Origin: Cyclobacteriaceae bacterium YHN15
GTDB lineage: Bacteria > Bacteroidota > Bacteroidia > Cytophagales > Cyclobacteriaceae
DNA: 64,000 nucleotides
Assembly (NCBI GenBank): GCA_003797895.1
Contig: RKQB01000007.1
Span: 234,306-298,305 of the forward strand
Direction: 5' to 3'
The notes under the pieces were generated by a model. The model was given only the letters and a program-made list of their open reading frames with translations, searched no databases and had not been told where the DNA came from. How positions within the stretch are numbered: position 1 is the stretch's first letter; every line of letters starts with the position of its first letter. Positions 34,136 through 41,736 of this stretch are shown here, in pieces. The position numbers were made by a program, and so were the translations under genes.

Positions 34136-35660
34136 ATTTTTTGCCCGAATTGCTGACAAAAGCTATGGACTGACTGTCAGGTGACCAGGAAGGTACATTT
34201 ATGGTGCCTTGGCCTCCATATAAATAGGCAATAACTCTTGGCGCTCCGCCTGAAGTTGGCATCAATTTAAGCGTTACCCTTTTGTAGGACGGATGACTGT
34301 TCATAGGGATGTCCTCAGGAAAAGAAATATAGGCTATCCATTTTCCATCAGGAGAAATATGGGGAAACCAATCGTTATACTCATCGAAAGTTAATTGCTC
34401 AGGATCTGAACCATCAGGCTTCATTCTCCATATCTGCATGGTACCCGAAGCACTGCCATTATAATAAATATATTTGCCATCGGGAGAATATTCACATCCA
34501 TCAACGTGTTCCCAAGCCTTGGTGGAAGTAAGGGCAATTTCCTCCCCTCCATGGATATTCTTCTTATAGATGTCATAGGTCCGTTTTTCTCCCCTCATCC
34601 CAACGTAGAGCACCTCTTCATTATTGGGTGCCCAACCATGCCAGTATGATGGTGTTTCTTCAGTCACCATTTTTGGTTCTCCCCCTTCCAATGGAAGTAT
34701 ATATACAGTTGATCCTCCTCCGCGAAGTCCTTCACGGTGATGGCTGAGAGCCAATAATTTTCCATCAAATGAAATTCCGTGATCGTTGTTGTTTCTGTTG
34801 GCAAAACCTGTATTGAGTTTTTCAAGGCTTCCCCCTTCAGAAGGAATCGTATATAATGACCCATCCATATTGATCAATAACTTTTTGCCATCAGGCATCC
34901 AATTTGGGGCTTCAAATCGCCCATCTTTTTCATAGATAATCTTTCTTATTCCAGTAAAAACATTCATGGTTTCCAAACGACAACCTAAATATCCTTCCCT
35001 ACCTGGATTATAATTATCTGCAACGGGTCTGTCCAGCCTTACATTCCAGACTTTGGCCTGTTCAATTACATTTTCGTTATGGGAACTTATAAATATTCCT
35101 GCTAGCACACTCCCTTTCATAGCTGGCATTTTATGTGATCCGATTACCTGAAGCGGTTCACCAGGATGTGCGGCCCTCATTATAAATTCCTCTCCGGTAC
35201 GCTCCAATTGTAAGATGGAATAGTGGCTTTTCGGAGCAAAAATCTCATCTTCCGGATCTCTCATAAATGCGCCCTTCAGCTCCCTCCATTGCAAAACAGT
35301 CAATCCATCTCCATGAAGAGTAGCCGTAATATGGGCCGCATTATCGTCTTCGGATTCCCTGACCATCAATCCGACTTTGCGATGGGCATCTCCACCTTCA
35401 CCTATAAATTCAAAATTTGCAGTCAAAATAAAATCCCCCTCTATTTGGTCAAAGGCATAATGAAATTCATCTCTCCCAAACCAGATATTATATCCCGCAC
35501 CTTGAAGATGGTAGGTTTGGGTTTCTTGATCATAAACTGTTTTTCCTTTCATTTTGGGATTTCCGATGTCTTTGCTGTGGCTGAATATGCCAATTTTTTC
35601 TTCTTGGGCGATAGCAACCTGCATCAGCAAGAAGCCTAGTAATGAAATCAGGTATTTCAT
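34134..35660 (-). CDS. Exported PD40/TolB-like beta-propeller protein
   Basis: The 508-residue protein has a signal peptide (MKYLISLLGFLLMQVAIAQ). An N-terminal concanavalin-like domain (about 25-230, with GDFILTANFEF and GLMVRESED) is followed by WD40-like PD40 repeats (SPDGKYIYYNGSASG, SPDGKWIAYISFPED, SPDSQSIAFVSN). TolB-like propellers bind proteins or carbohydrates at the envelope. The open frame runs to 35804, but ATG 35660 starts exactly at the signal peptide. Confidence 0.85.
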   Translation of the reverse strand: MKYLISLLGFLLMQVAIAQEEKIGIFSHSKDIGNPKMKGKTVYDQETQTYHLQGAGYNIWFGRDEFHYAFDQIEGDFILTANFEFIGEGGDAHRKVGLMVRESEDDNAAHITATLHGDGLTVLQWRELKGAFMRDPEDEIFAPKSHYSILQLERTGEEFIMRAAHPGEPLQVIGSHKMPAMKGSVLAGIFISSHNENVIEQAKVWNVRLDRPVADNYNPGREGYLGCRLETMNVFTGIRKIIYEKDGRFEAPNWMPDGKKLLINMDGSLYTIPSEGGSLEKLNTGFANRNNNDHGISFDGKLLALSHHREGLRGGGSTVYILPLEGGEPKMVTEETPSYWHGWAPNNEEVLYVGMRGEKRTYDIYKKNIHGGEEIALTSTKAWEHVDGCEYSPDGKYIYYNGSASGTMQIWRMKPDGSDPEQLTFDEYNDWFPHISPDGKWIAYISFPEDIPMNSHPSYKRVTLKLMPTSGGAPRVIAYLYGGQGTINVPSWSPDSQSIAFVSNSGKK

Positions 35661-35780
35661 AGGTCTTTGGGTTATTATCAGTAATTTAAAACAAAAAATC
35701 AGGTATTTTCTAAGATTATGTGATAGTTGGGGGTTTTTGAGAATAAAACTCATTACCAATGACAGAATTTCGGAGCAGTC

Positions 35781-35970
35781 GTCATGCTGAACGAAGAGAA
35801 GCATCTCTAGAGGTTCAGGAGAAGGATGATTTTTACCAAAAAGGTTAAATATTTTTCCAGTAATTCAACCGTTTAATTGTACCGCTGGAGATCCCTCGTG
35901 CCTAGGGATGACGCCCACCTCAATGTCATTTCCTTTCTGTAAATGCCAATTTTTTCCACTCAGAATGACG
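35781..35970. repeat. Inverted-end dispersed element, copy 1
   Basis: The segment opens with GTCATGCTGAACGAAG and ends its first half near 35914 with GGGATGACG. The ends are imperfect inverted repeats (GTCAT ... ATCTC against GAGAT ... ATGAC). It continues with a 24-bp core at 35925-35948 (GTCATTTCC to AAATGCCA) that occurs exactly, on the opposite strand, at 49289-49312. A further CAGAATGACG follows at about 35960. No protein is encoded. Confidence 0.65.
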
Positions 35971-35994
35971 GCGCCCCAAACTTGATTCCTTGTC

Positions 35995-36050
35995 TCTCGC
36001 CTTCATCCCTCATCCTTCCCCTTTCAGTCCCCCAATTCTACACTTCAGTC
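35995..36050. repeat. Heptamer-period array E
   Basis: Eight pyrimidine-rich 7-bp units in phase lie just upstream of the TonB receptor. They include TTCATCC, CTCATCC and two copies of TTCAGTC. The array directly follows the dispersed element at 35781-35970; together they fill most of the 446-bp gap between the divergent genes. Confidence 0.55.
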
Positions 36051-36106
36051 AACTTTAATTTTTTCAGGATTGGTTTCGACCCAATTTTGGATCAAATATT
36101 ATTGCC

Positions 36107-38272
36107 ATGAAAATTCTTTTAGCCATCTGTTTCATCTTCCTGGTCAATTGTTCTTTGGCGCAGACCACCATCCAAGGGGTTGTCAAGGATCAAAAAGGTG
36201 AAACAATTCCTGGTGTCAATATTTTTCTGAAGGGAACCTTCGAGGGTACCTCTTCTGAAATTGATGGAACTTATATTTTGGAAACCAAGGAAGAAGGTAC
36301 TTATACTTTGGTATTTCAATCTATGGGATTCAAATCCCAGGAATTTGAGGTGCTTTTAAATGGTAATCCACAGTCCTTAAATCCTATTTTAAGAGAGGCC
36401 ATTAACGAAATGACTGCTGTGACCATATCAGCAGGGGCAATGGAGGCTTCAGATGAAAAAAGGGCTGTAGTGCTGCGGCCTATCGATATTGTCACGGTAC
36501 CCTCCGCGATGGGAGACATTATCGGTGCCTTTCAGACTTTACCGGGGACAGCCAATGTTGGAAATGATGGTAGGTTATTTGTCCGTGGAGGTGATGCCAC
36601 CGAAACAGCCATTTTCATAGACGGTCTTAAAGTTGGAAATGCTTTTGGCACCACCGCTTCAAATGTACCGACCCGAACCCGGTTCAATCCCAATTTATTC
36701 AAAGGTTCATTTTTCAGTACAGGAGGCTATTCTGCAGAATATGGTCAGGCGCTTTCTTCTGCCTTGGCCCTGAATACCGTTGATTTTCCGGTGAGAAACC
36801 AAGGGGATATCAGCATCATGTCAGTCGGCGGAGGTTATACACAAACTTTGGCCGGGGAAAAAAACAGCCTGACAGCTTCTGCCAACTACTTTGACTTATC
36901 ACCCTACCAAGCTTTGGTCAAACAAAATTTTGATTGGGAAAGGGCTCCTTATGGATGGGATGCCGAGGTCTCTGGCAGAAAAAAGTGGTGTAAAAATGGG
37001 GTTATTAAAGCTTTTGTACATACAGAAGCCAATGGTATGAAAATCTGGCAACCCGTGCCGGGTTCAGATGAACGGGGCCAATTGGTCGGAGTACAAAACC
37101 AATACACTTTTGCCCAAACATCATTCAGACAATTAGGGGAAAACGATTGGAGTTATTATGGCGGAATATCTTATTCCAATAATGTGGACAAATTTGACCT
37201 CGGTCAGATGGAGATGAGAAACCAAAACCAATTGGTCCATTCCAAATTGGCTGCCCTCAAAGGATTTTCGGAGAAGTTTTCGGTCAAGACCGGCATTGAA
37301 TCCTATCTGTTCAACTATGAAGAGGCCTTGATTTCAGAAGATTTGAAAAGGGATTTCAGGGATCATCATACCATCCTGTTTTCAGAAGCGGATTATTATG
37401 TCAACAACAGGTTGGTATTCCGCGGAGGAATCAGGGCAGGACACAGTTCTTTGGCGGGTCAAAGTTGGTTGGATCCCAGGATTTCTTTGGCTTACAAATT
37501 TGACCATGAAGGACAGCTTTCCTTGGCAGCAGGACAGTTCAGCCAAATGCCTGTTGAGCAATTAAGGATTCTTGAGCAAAGCACACAGAATACCCGTGCA
37601 GATCATTTGATCCTGAATTACTTTCTGGTCAAAAACGGTAGAACCATTCGTGCTGAAGCATTTTACAAAGACTATAAAAAACTCATCACTTATGAAGTGG
37701 CCCAATTATTTCCAATGCCATTGGGATTTGACAAAATTCAGCAAAATGGGGAAGGTTATGCGCGCGGGATGGATGTTTTTTACAGGGATCAAAAGAGCTT
37801 CAAGAACACTGACTTTTGGGTAACCTACAGCTTTGTGGACAGCCGGAGAAAGTTTGCACATTTCACCGAAATGGTACAGCCCGGCTTCGCTCCCCGTCAT
37901 AATGGATCAATTGTGGTCAAGCATTTTATTTCCGCACTTAAATCCCAATTGGGGGTTTCAGTGAGTGCCAACGATGGCTATACTTATGAAAACCCAAACC
38001 TTCCGGGGCAGATGAATTCAAAAACCAAAAGCTTTCAGGATTTGAGTTTAAGTTGGAGTTATCTGGCAAAACCTAATCTGATCATTCATTTGGCCTGCTC
38101 CAATGTTTTGGGTAGGGACAATATTTTCGGCTACCAGTATGCCAATGAACCCAATGAAAACGGGGTATACGAGGGAAACCCCATTAAGCTTCAGGCACCA
38201 AGATTTCTTTTTTTGGGGATATTCCTGACCCTTTCAAAAGACAAATCAGCAAATAATTTAAACAACTTATAA
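36107..38272 (+). CDS. TonB-dependent receptor with N-terminal carboxypeptidase-regulatory-like domain
   Basis: The 721-residue protein has a signal peptide (FLVNCSLAQ). A CarboxypepD_reg-like domain lies at about 22-105 (GVVKDQKGETIPGVNIFLKGT). A plug domain with GDGRLF-like VGNDGRLFVRGGDATETAIFIDGL lies at about 140-180. The outer-membrane barrel is rather short. It should import an unknown ligand across the outer membrane using TonB energy. The 217-residue protein starts 12 bp downstream and is probably its partner. The CPBP and LytS/LytTR genes follow further on. Confidence 0.9.
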   Translation: MKILLAICFIFLVNCSLAQTTIQGVVKDQKGETIPGVNIFLKGTFEGTSSEIDGTYILETKEEGTYTLVFQSMGFKSQEFEVLLNGNPQSLNPILREAINEMTAVTISAGAMEASDEKRAVVLRPIDIVTVPSAMGDIIGAFQTLPGTANVGNDGRLFVRGGDATETAIFIDGLKVGNAFGTTASNVPTRTRFNPNLFKGSFFSTGGYSAEYGQALSSALALNTVDFPVRNQGDISIMSVGGGYTQTLAGEKNSLTASANYFDLSPYQALVKQNFDWERAPYGWDAEVSGRKKWCKNGVIKAFVHTEANGMKIWQPVPGSDERGQLVGVQNQYTFAQTSFRQLGENDWSYYGGISYSNNVDKFDLGQMEMRNQNQLVHSKLAALKGFSEKFSVKTGIESYLFNYEEALISEDLKRDFRDHHTILFSEADYYVNNRLVFRGGIRAGHSSLAGQSWLDPRISLAYKFDHEGQLSLAAGQFSQMPVEQLRILEQSTQNTRADHLILNYFLVKNGRTIRAEAFYKDYKKLITYEVAQLFPMPLGFDKIQQNGEGYARGMDVFYRDQKSFKNTDFWVTYSFVDSRRKFAHFTEMVQPGFAPRHNGSIVVKHFISALKSQLGVSVSANDGYTYENPNLPGQMNSKTKSFQDLSLSWSYLAKPNLIIHLACSNVLGRDNIFGYQYANEPNENGVYEGNPIKLQAPRFLFLGIFLTLSKDKSANNLNNL

Positions 38273-38284
38273 AATATAGAAACT

Positions 38285-38938
38285 ATGAAAAAGTACAGTC
38301 TTGCCATTATCGTGATGATGCTATATTCTTTAATGACACAAGCATCCAATGAAGCCTATGAAAAAGCCATGCTCAAAGAGCTTCAAAATATGAAAACCGC
38401 TGCAAGTCCGGAAGACCTACAAAAGGTTGCCAATGGCTTTGCCAGAATTGCGCAGATGATGCCGGAGGAATGGTTACCGGATTATTACGCAGCCCTTGCT
38501 TTGGCCAATGCAGGATTCAGAAGTGAAGGTGGGGCTAACGTCAAGGACCCTCTTTTTGACCAAGCCAAAAAATATGTGGATAAAGCTGCCAAAATCTCTC
38601 CAAATAACTCAGAAATTGTAGCACTGCAAGGCTTTATTATAATGGGTGAATTGGCTGTAGATCCCGCTTCCCGTGGGCAGCATTTGTCCGGTTTGGCCAT
38701 GCAGACTTTTGGTAAAGCGGTAGATCTCAACAGGCAGAATCCCAGAGCAATCATGATGCTTGGACAAATGGAATTGGGCATGGCGCAGTTTTTTGGACAA
38801 GGTCCTGAAAAGGGTTGTGGATTGATCAAGTCTAGTTTGGAATTGTATGAAAAAGAGGATGCTTCAAAAGAGGATGGGACTTTTCTACCAACTTGGGGGA
38901 AAGAAATAGCACTTCAGATAAAGCAAAATTGTCAGTAA
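38285..38938 (+). CDS. Small exported helical-repeat protein
   Basis: The 217-residue protein has a signal peptide (MMLYSLMTQAS) and TPR-like helix pairs, such as PDYYAALALANAGF, YVDKAAKISPNNSEIVALQGFIIM and KAVDLNRQNPRAIMMLGQMELG. It is 12 bp from the TonB receptor stop, so they are expected to be co-transcribed and to act together in the periplasm. No named family was recognised; function unknown. Confidence 0.75.
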   Translation: MKKYSLAIIVMMLYSLMTQASNEAYEKAMLKELQNMKTAASPEDLQKVANGFARIAQMMPEEWLPDYYAALALANAGFRSEGGANVKDPLFDQAKKYVDKAAKISPNNSEIVALQGFIIMGELAVDPASRGQHLSGLAMQTFGKAVDLNRQNPRAIMMLGQMELGMAQFFGQGPEKGCGLIKSSLELYEKEDASKEDGTFLPTWGKEIALQIKQNCQ

Positions 38939-38998
38939 GCTATTCGACTTGGAGACCAGTCAGTTTTAAAAACCTGATAGGTCTGATTCTATTATGAA

Positions 38999-39029
38999 TT
39001 GGAAAAAATAATCTCAATACTTAGCTTTA
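38999..39029 (+). promoter_or_regulatory. Candidate promoter for the CPBP-LytS-LytTR operon
   Basis: TTG at 38999-39001 is followed after 20 bp by TAGCTTTA (39022-39029), one mismatch from TAnnTTTG. It gives a leader of about 10 nt before the ATG at 39045. Confidence 0.35.
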
Positions 39030-39044
39030 ATAAATACGAATTCC

Positions 39045-39755
39045 ATGAAACAACTCAGCAAATCCAAGAGTATGCTATATCATCTCTATCCAGGGATATT
39101 GATCACCCTTGGGTTTGTTTGGTTAACTCCCAGGATGGTCGCATGGGGCTACCCTCCCCAATTGAGTATGCTTGTCTGTATTGTGTTTATAGCAGTACCG
39201 GTTTTTATTTTTCATTTGGTCCGGGCAAAAAAGGAAGAAAACAAACCCGAAATTATTCAATTAAATGGGTATCGGGAAAAGCTACCAACCTTTAAATTGA
39301 TCCTATATAGCTTAGGCCTTTTGGTATTTGCTTTTTTGATGTGGGGACTTTTCCAACCGCTTGATCTTTTCTTAACAGAGCACGTTTTTTTCTGGTTGCC
39401 GGAATGGTACACAGTCCAGGATTTTCAAGGTTATTCCAAGGATGTCCTAAAAATCACATTGATTGCCAATCTGATACTAAATGGCTTCTTGGCACCGATA
39501 ATAGAGGAATTTTACTTCCGTGGGTATTTGTTGCCTCGGATGGAGGTTTGGGGGAAATGGGCATTTGTGGTCAATGCCGTTTTATTTTCTCTTTACCACC
39601 TTTGGCAGCCCTATATTTATTTGACGCTGATAGCGGCATTGCTTCCGATGACTTATTTGGTATGGAAGACCAAAGACCTGAGATTGGCAATCCTGACGCA
39701 CTGTTTGCTTAACCTTGTCGGCGCCTTACTTTCATTTGGACTCCTCCTTTCTTAG
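39045..39755 (+). CDS. CPBP family intramembrane metalloprotease
   Basis: The 236-residue protein has about seven hydrophobic segments and the CPBP (Abi/Rce1) motifs. These are the glutamate pair and arginine in IIEEFYFRG at 152-160, His185 in FSLYHLWQP, and the C-terminal His219 in AILTHCLLN. Members cleave peptides within the membrane; bacterial ones are often linked to bacteriocin self-immunity or surface protein processing. It is five bases upstream of the sensor kinase gene, so a role in signalling by that pair is plausible. Confidence 0.88.
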   Translation: MKQLSKSKSMLYHLYPGILITLGFVWLTPRMVAWGYPPQLSMLVCIVFIAVPVFIFHLVRAKKEENKPEIIQLNGYREKLPTFKLILYSLGLLVFAFLMWGLFQPLDLFLTEHVFFWLPEWYTVQDFQGYSKDVLKITLIANLILNGFLAPIIEEFYFRGYLLPRMEVWGKWAFVVNAVLFSLYHLWQPYIYLTLIAALLPMTYLVWKTKDLRLAILTHCLLNLVGALLSFGLLLS

Positions 39756-39759
39756 ATTT

Positions 39760-40878
39760 ATGAAAAAAACTGGAGAATTTCCCGTTTCAGAATATCAACC
39801 ACACTCTTTGATGGACAACCACTCCTCCTATAGTTCTAAAAATATTTTCAAGTCCTTCTGGAAATTCATCCTGTTAAATGCCGGTATTGCTACTTTTTTA
39901 ATTGTGTTGCTTTGCCCACAGTGTTTGACGTCTTGGCAAGGATTGAAGCTCGCTTTTCCTGACTTTGTTTTTTCATTTCTTATTTCCAGTTGTTTGAGTT
40001 ATGGAGGTTATTGGACTGATAATTTGCTTGATAGTCGCTTACCATGGGTCAAATATCCATTGAGAAGACTTTTGGTTACTGCTATTATCTACTTTTCTTT
40101 TTGCTTTTTTTTCAGTTACATTATTGTCTTTATTGTAGTCTACCTTAAAGGTCAATTTGAATTATCAAACATTCCTTGGAAAGCACTTCTAGAGTATACC
40201 AAAACACCAATCATCATTGGTTTAAGTTTTATGGCTTTTTTTACTGCCCGCTCATGGCTTTATGAATGGAGGAATTCTGCCATTGAAGCAGAACAGCTTA
40301 AATCAGAAAACATCTCCAGTCAATACCAATCTCTAAAGGACCAATTGAACCCCCATTTTCTGTTCAATTCACTCAATGTCCTGAGTAATCTGGTCTATGA
40401 AAGTGCTGACAAATCCGCTGAATTTATTCAGCAATTGTCCAAAATCTACCGATATGTTTTGGAGGTACAGCAAGAGGAGTTGGTAGGTTTGGACAGGGAA
40501 ATAGGCTTTGCAGAGAACTACCTGAACCTTCAAAAAATCAGGTTCGAAGGAAGTCTGGAGTATTTTATTGACCTTCATCAGTTCAATGGGTATTACCTCC
40601 CGCCTCTTTCACTTCAATTACTATTGGAAAATGCCATCAAACATAATATCGCTAGTTTGCAAAAACCGCTCAAAATCATGATAGAACAAAGAGAAGACTT
40701 TTTAATAGTACGAAATATTCTCCAACCTAAACTGACCAAAGAAGATTTAAAAACAGGAATAGGATTGCCCAATATCCAAAAGCGCTACGCTCTGTTAAGT
40801 AACCAAAGCCCAACTATCATTAAAACGGAAAAGGAATTTATCGTAGAACTTCCCTTGCTAAAACTCAACGGAACATGA
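39760..40878 (+). CDS. LytS/YesM-type sensor histidine kinase
   Basis: The protein of about 372 residues has four transmembrane helices, then a short coiled linker (EWRNSAIEAEQLKSENISSQYQSLKDQ). A His_kinase domain follows with the phospho-acceptor His199 in LNPHFLFNSLNVLSNLV and a HATPase domain with LLENAIKHN and GIGLPNIQKRY. The open frame starts at 39715, inside the CPBP gene, but ATG 39760 lies just after its stop and is preferred. The stop overlaps the LytTR gene start (ATGA). Confidence 0.9.
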   Translation: MKKTGEFPVSEYQPHSLMDNHSSYSSKNIFKSFWKFILLNAGIATFLIVLLCPQCLTSWQGLKLAFPDFVFSFLISSCLSYGGYWTDNLLDSRLPWVKYPLRRLLVTAIIYFSFCFFFSYIIVFIVVYLKGQFELSNIPWKALLEYTKTPIIIGLSFMAFFTARSWLYEWRNSAIEAEQLKSENISSQYQSLKDQLNPHFLFNSLNVLSNLVYESADKSAEFIQQLSKIYRYVLEVQQEELVGLDREIGFAENYLNLQKIRFEGSLEYFIDLHQFNGYYLPPLSLQLLLENAIKHNIASLQKPLKIMIEQREDFLIVRNILQPKLTKEDLKTGIGLPNIQKRYALLSNQSPTIIKTEKEFIVELPLLKLNGT

Positions 40879-41627
40879 ATATACTTTTGATAGAAGATGA
40901 AAGACCTGCTGCCAATAGACTAAAACAGCTTATTTTGGAATTGCTCCCCGGGGTAAATATTTTTGGACATTTGGACAGCATTACTTCTTCAGTCGATTGG
41001 CTGCAATTGCATCCTGCACCCGACCTTATATTCTGTGATATCCAATTGGCTGATGGATTGAGTTTTGAAATTTTTGAAAGGGTAAAGGTCAGTTCTCCTA
41101 TCATTTTTACTACAGCCTTTGGCCAATACGCCATCAAGGCTTTCAAGCTCAACTCGGTGGATTACTTGCTTAAGCCTATCGACCCCAAGGAATTGGCTGG
41201 AGCTATAGACAAATTCAATAGCCAGAAAATCAAAACAACCATTGACCTCATCCAAATCAAAGAACTGCTTCAACCACAGCAGAAAGATTACAAAACCAGG
41301 TTTATGGTTAAAATCGGAGAGAAAATCCAATCTGTGTTAGCATCAGAGGCTGCTTTTTTCATGAGTGAGGAGCGGATAACTTTTCTGCAGGCCTTTGAAG
41401 GAAAAAGGTACATCCTGGACTACACCTTGGATCAATTGGAAGAAATGCTTGATCCTAAGAAATTTTTCCGCTTGAACAGAAAATACATTTCTTCTTTTGA
41501 AGCCATCGCGGAGATCCATACTTATTCCAACAGTCGCCTGAAAATCAAATTGGACAATTGCAGCGACAATGACATTCTGGTCAGCAGGGAGAAGGTAGGG
41601 GCTTTGAAGGAGTGGTTGGATGGGTAG
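40875..41627 (+). CDS. LytTR family response regulator
   Basis: The 250-residue protein has a receiver domain with acidic pocket ED (7-8), phospho-acceptor Asp55 (FCDIQLADG) and Lys near 102 (VDYLLKPID). A LytTR DNA-binding domain covers about 140-245 (FFRLNRKYISSFEAIAEI, NDILVSREKVGALKEWLDG). It pairs with the upstream kinase, to which it is translationally coupled. Likely targets are its own operon or the neighbouring receptor genes. Confidence 0.93.
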   Translation: MNILLIEDERPAANRLKQLILELLPGVNIFGHLDSITSSVDWLQLHPAPDLIFCDIQLADGLSFEIFERVKVSSPIIFTTAFGQYAIKAFKLNSVDYLLKPIDPKELAGAIDKFNSQKIKTTIDLIQIKELLQPQQKDYKTRFMVKIGEKIQSVLASEAAFFMSEERITFLQAFEGKRYILDYTLDQLEEMLDPKKFFRLNRKYISSFEAIAEIHTYSNSRLKIKLDNCSDNDILVSREKVGALKEWLDG

Positions 41628-41632
41628 AGGGG

Positions 41633-41667
41633 GTACCAAGTACGATGTACAAAGTACCAAGTATAAG
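41633..41667. repeat. Heptamer-period array F
   Basis: Five in-phase 7-bp units based on GTACCAA (two exact copies, others GTACGAT, GTACAAA, GTATAAG) start six bases after the response regulator stop codon. Confidence 0.65.
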
Positions 41668-41688
41668 TCAGTCCGTGGTTAAAAACCA

Positions 41689-41727
41689 TTTAGCCCTCCA
41701 AGGGTTTTGAAAGCAAGGAGGGCTAAA
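41689..41727. terminator. Hairpin between convergent genes
   Basis: An 11-bp perfect stem, TTTAGCCCTCC at 41689-41699 and GGAGGGCTAAA at 41717-41727, has a 17-nt loop. It lies between the LytTR gene and the convergent TonB receptor. It lacks a good T run on either strand, so its termination role is uncertain. Confidence 0.5.
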
Positions 41728-41736
41728 GGATAAAAG

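Noticed and set aside
35661..35804. Longer start for the PD40 protein
   Set aside because: It would put 48 unusual residues before a perfect signal peptide.
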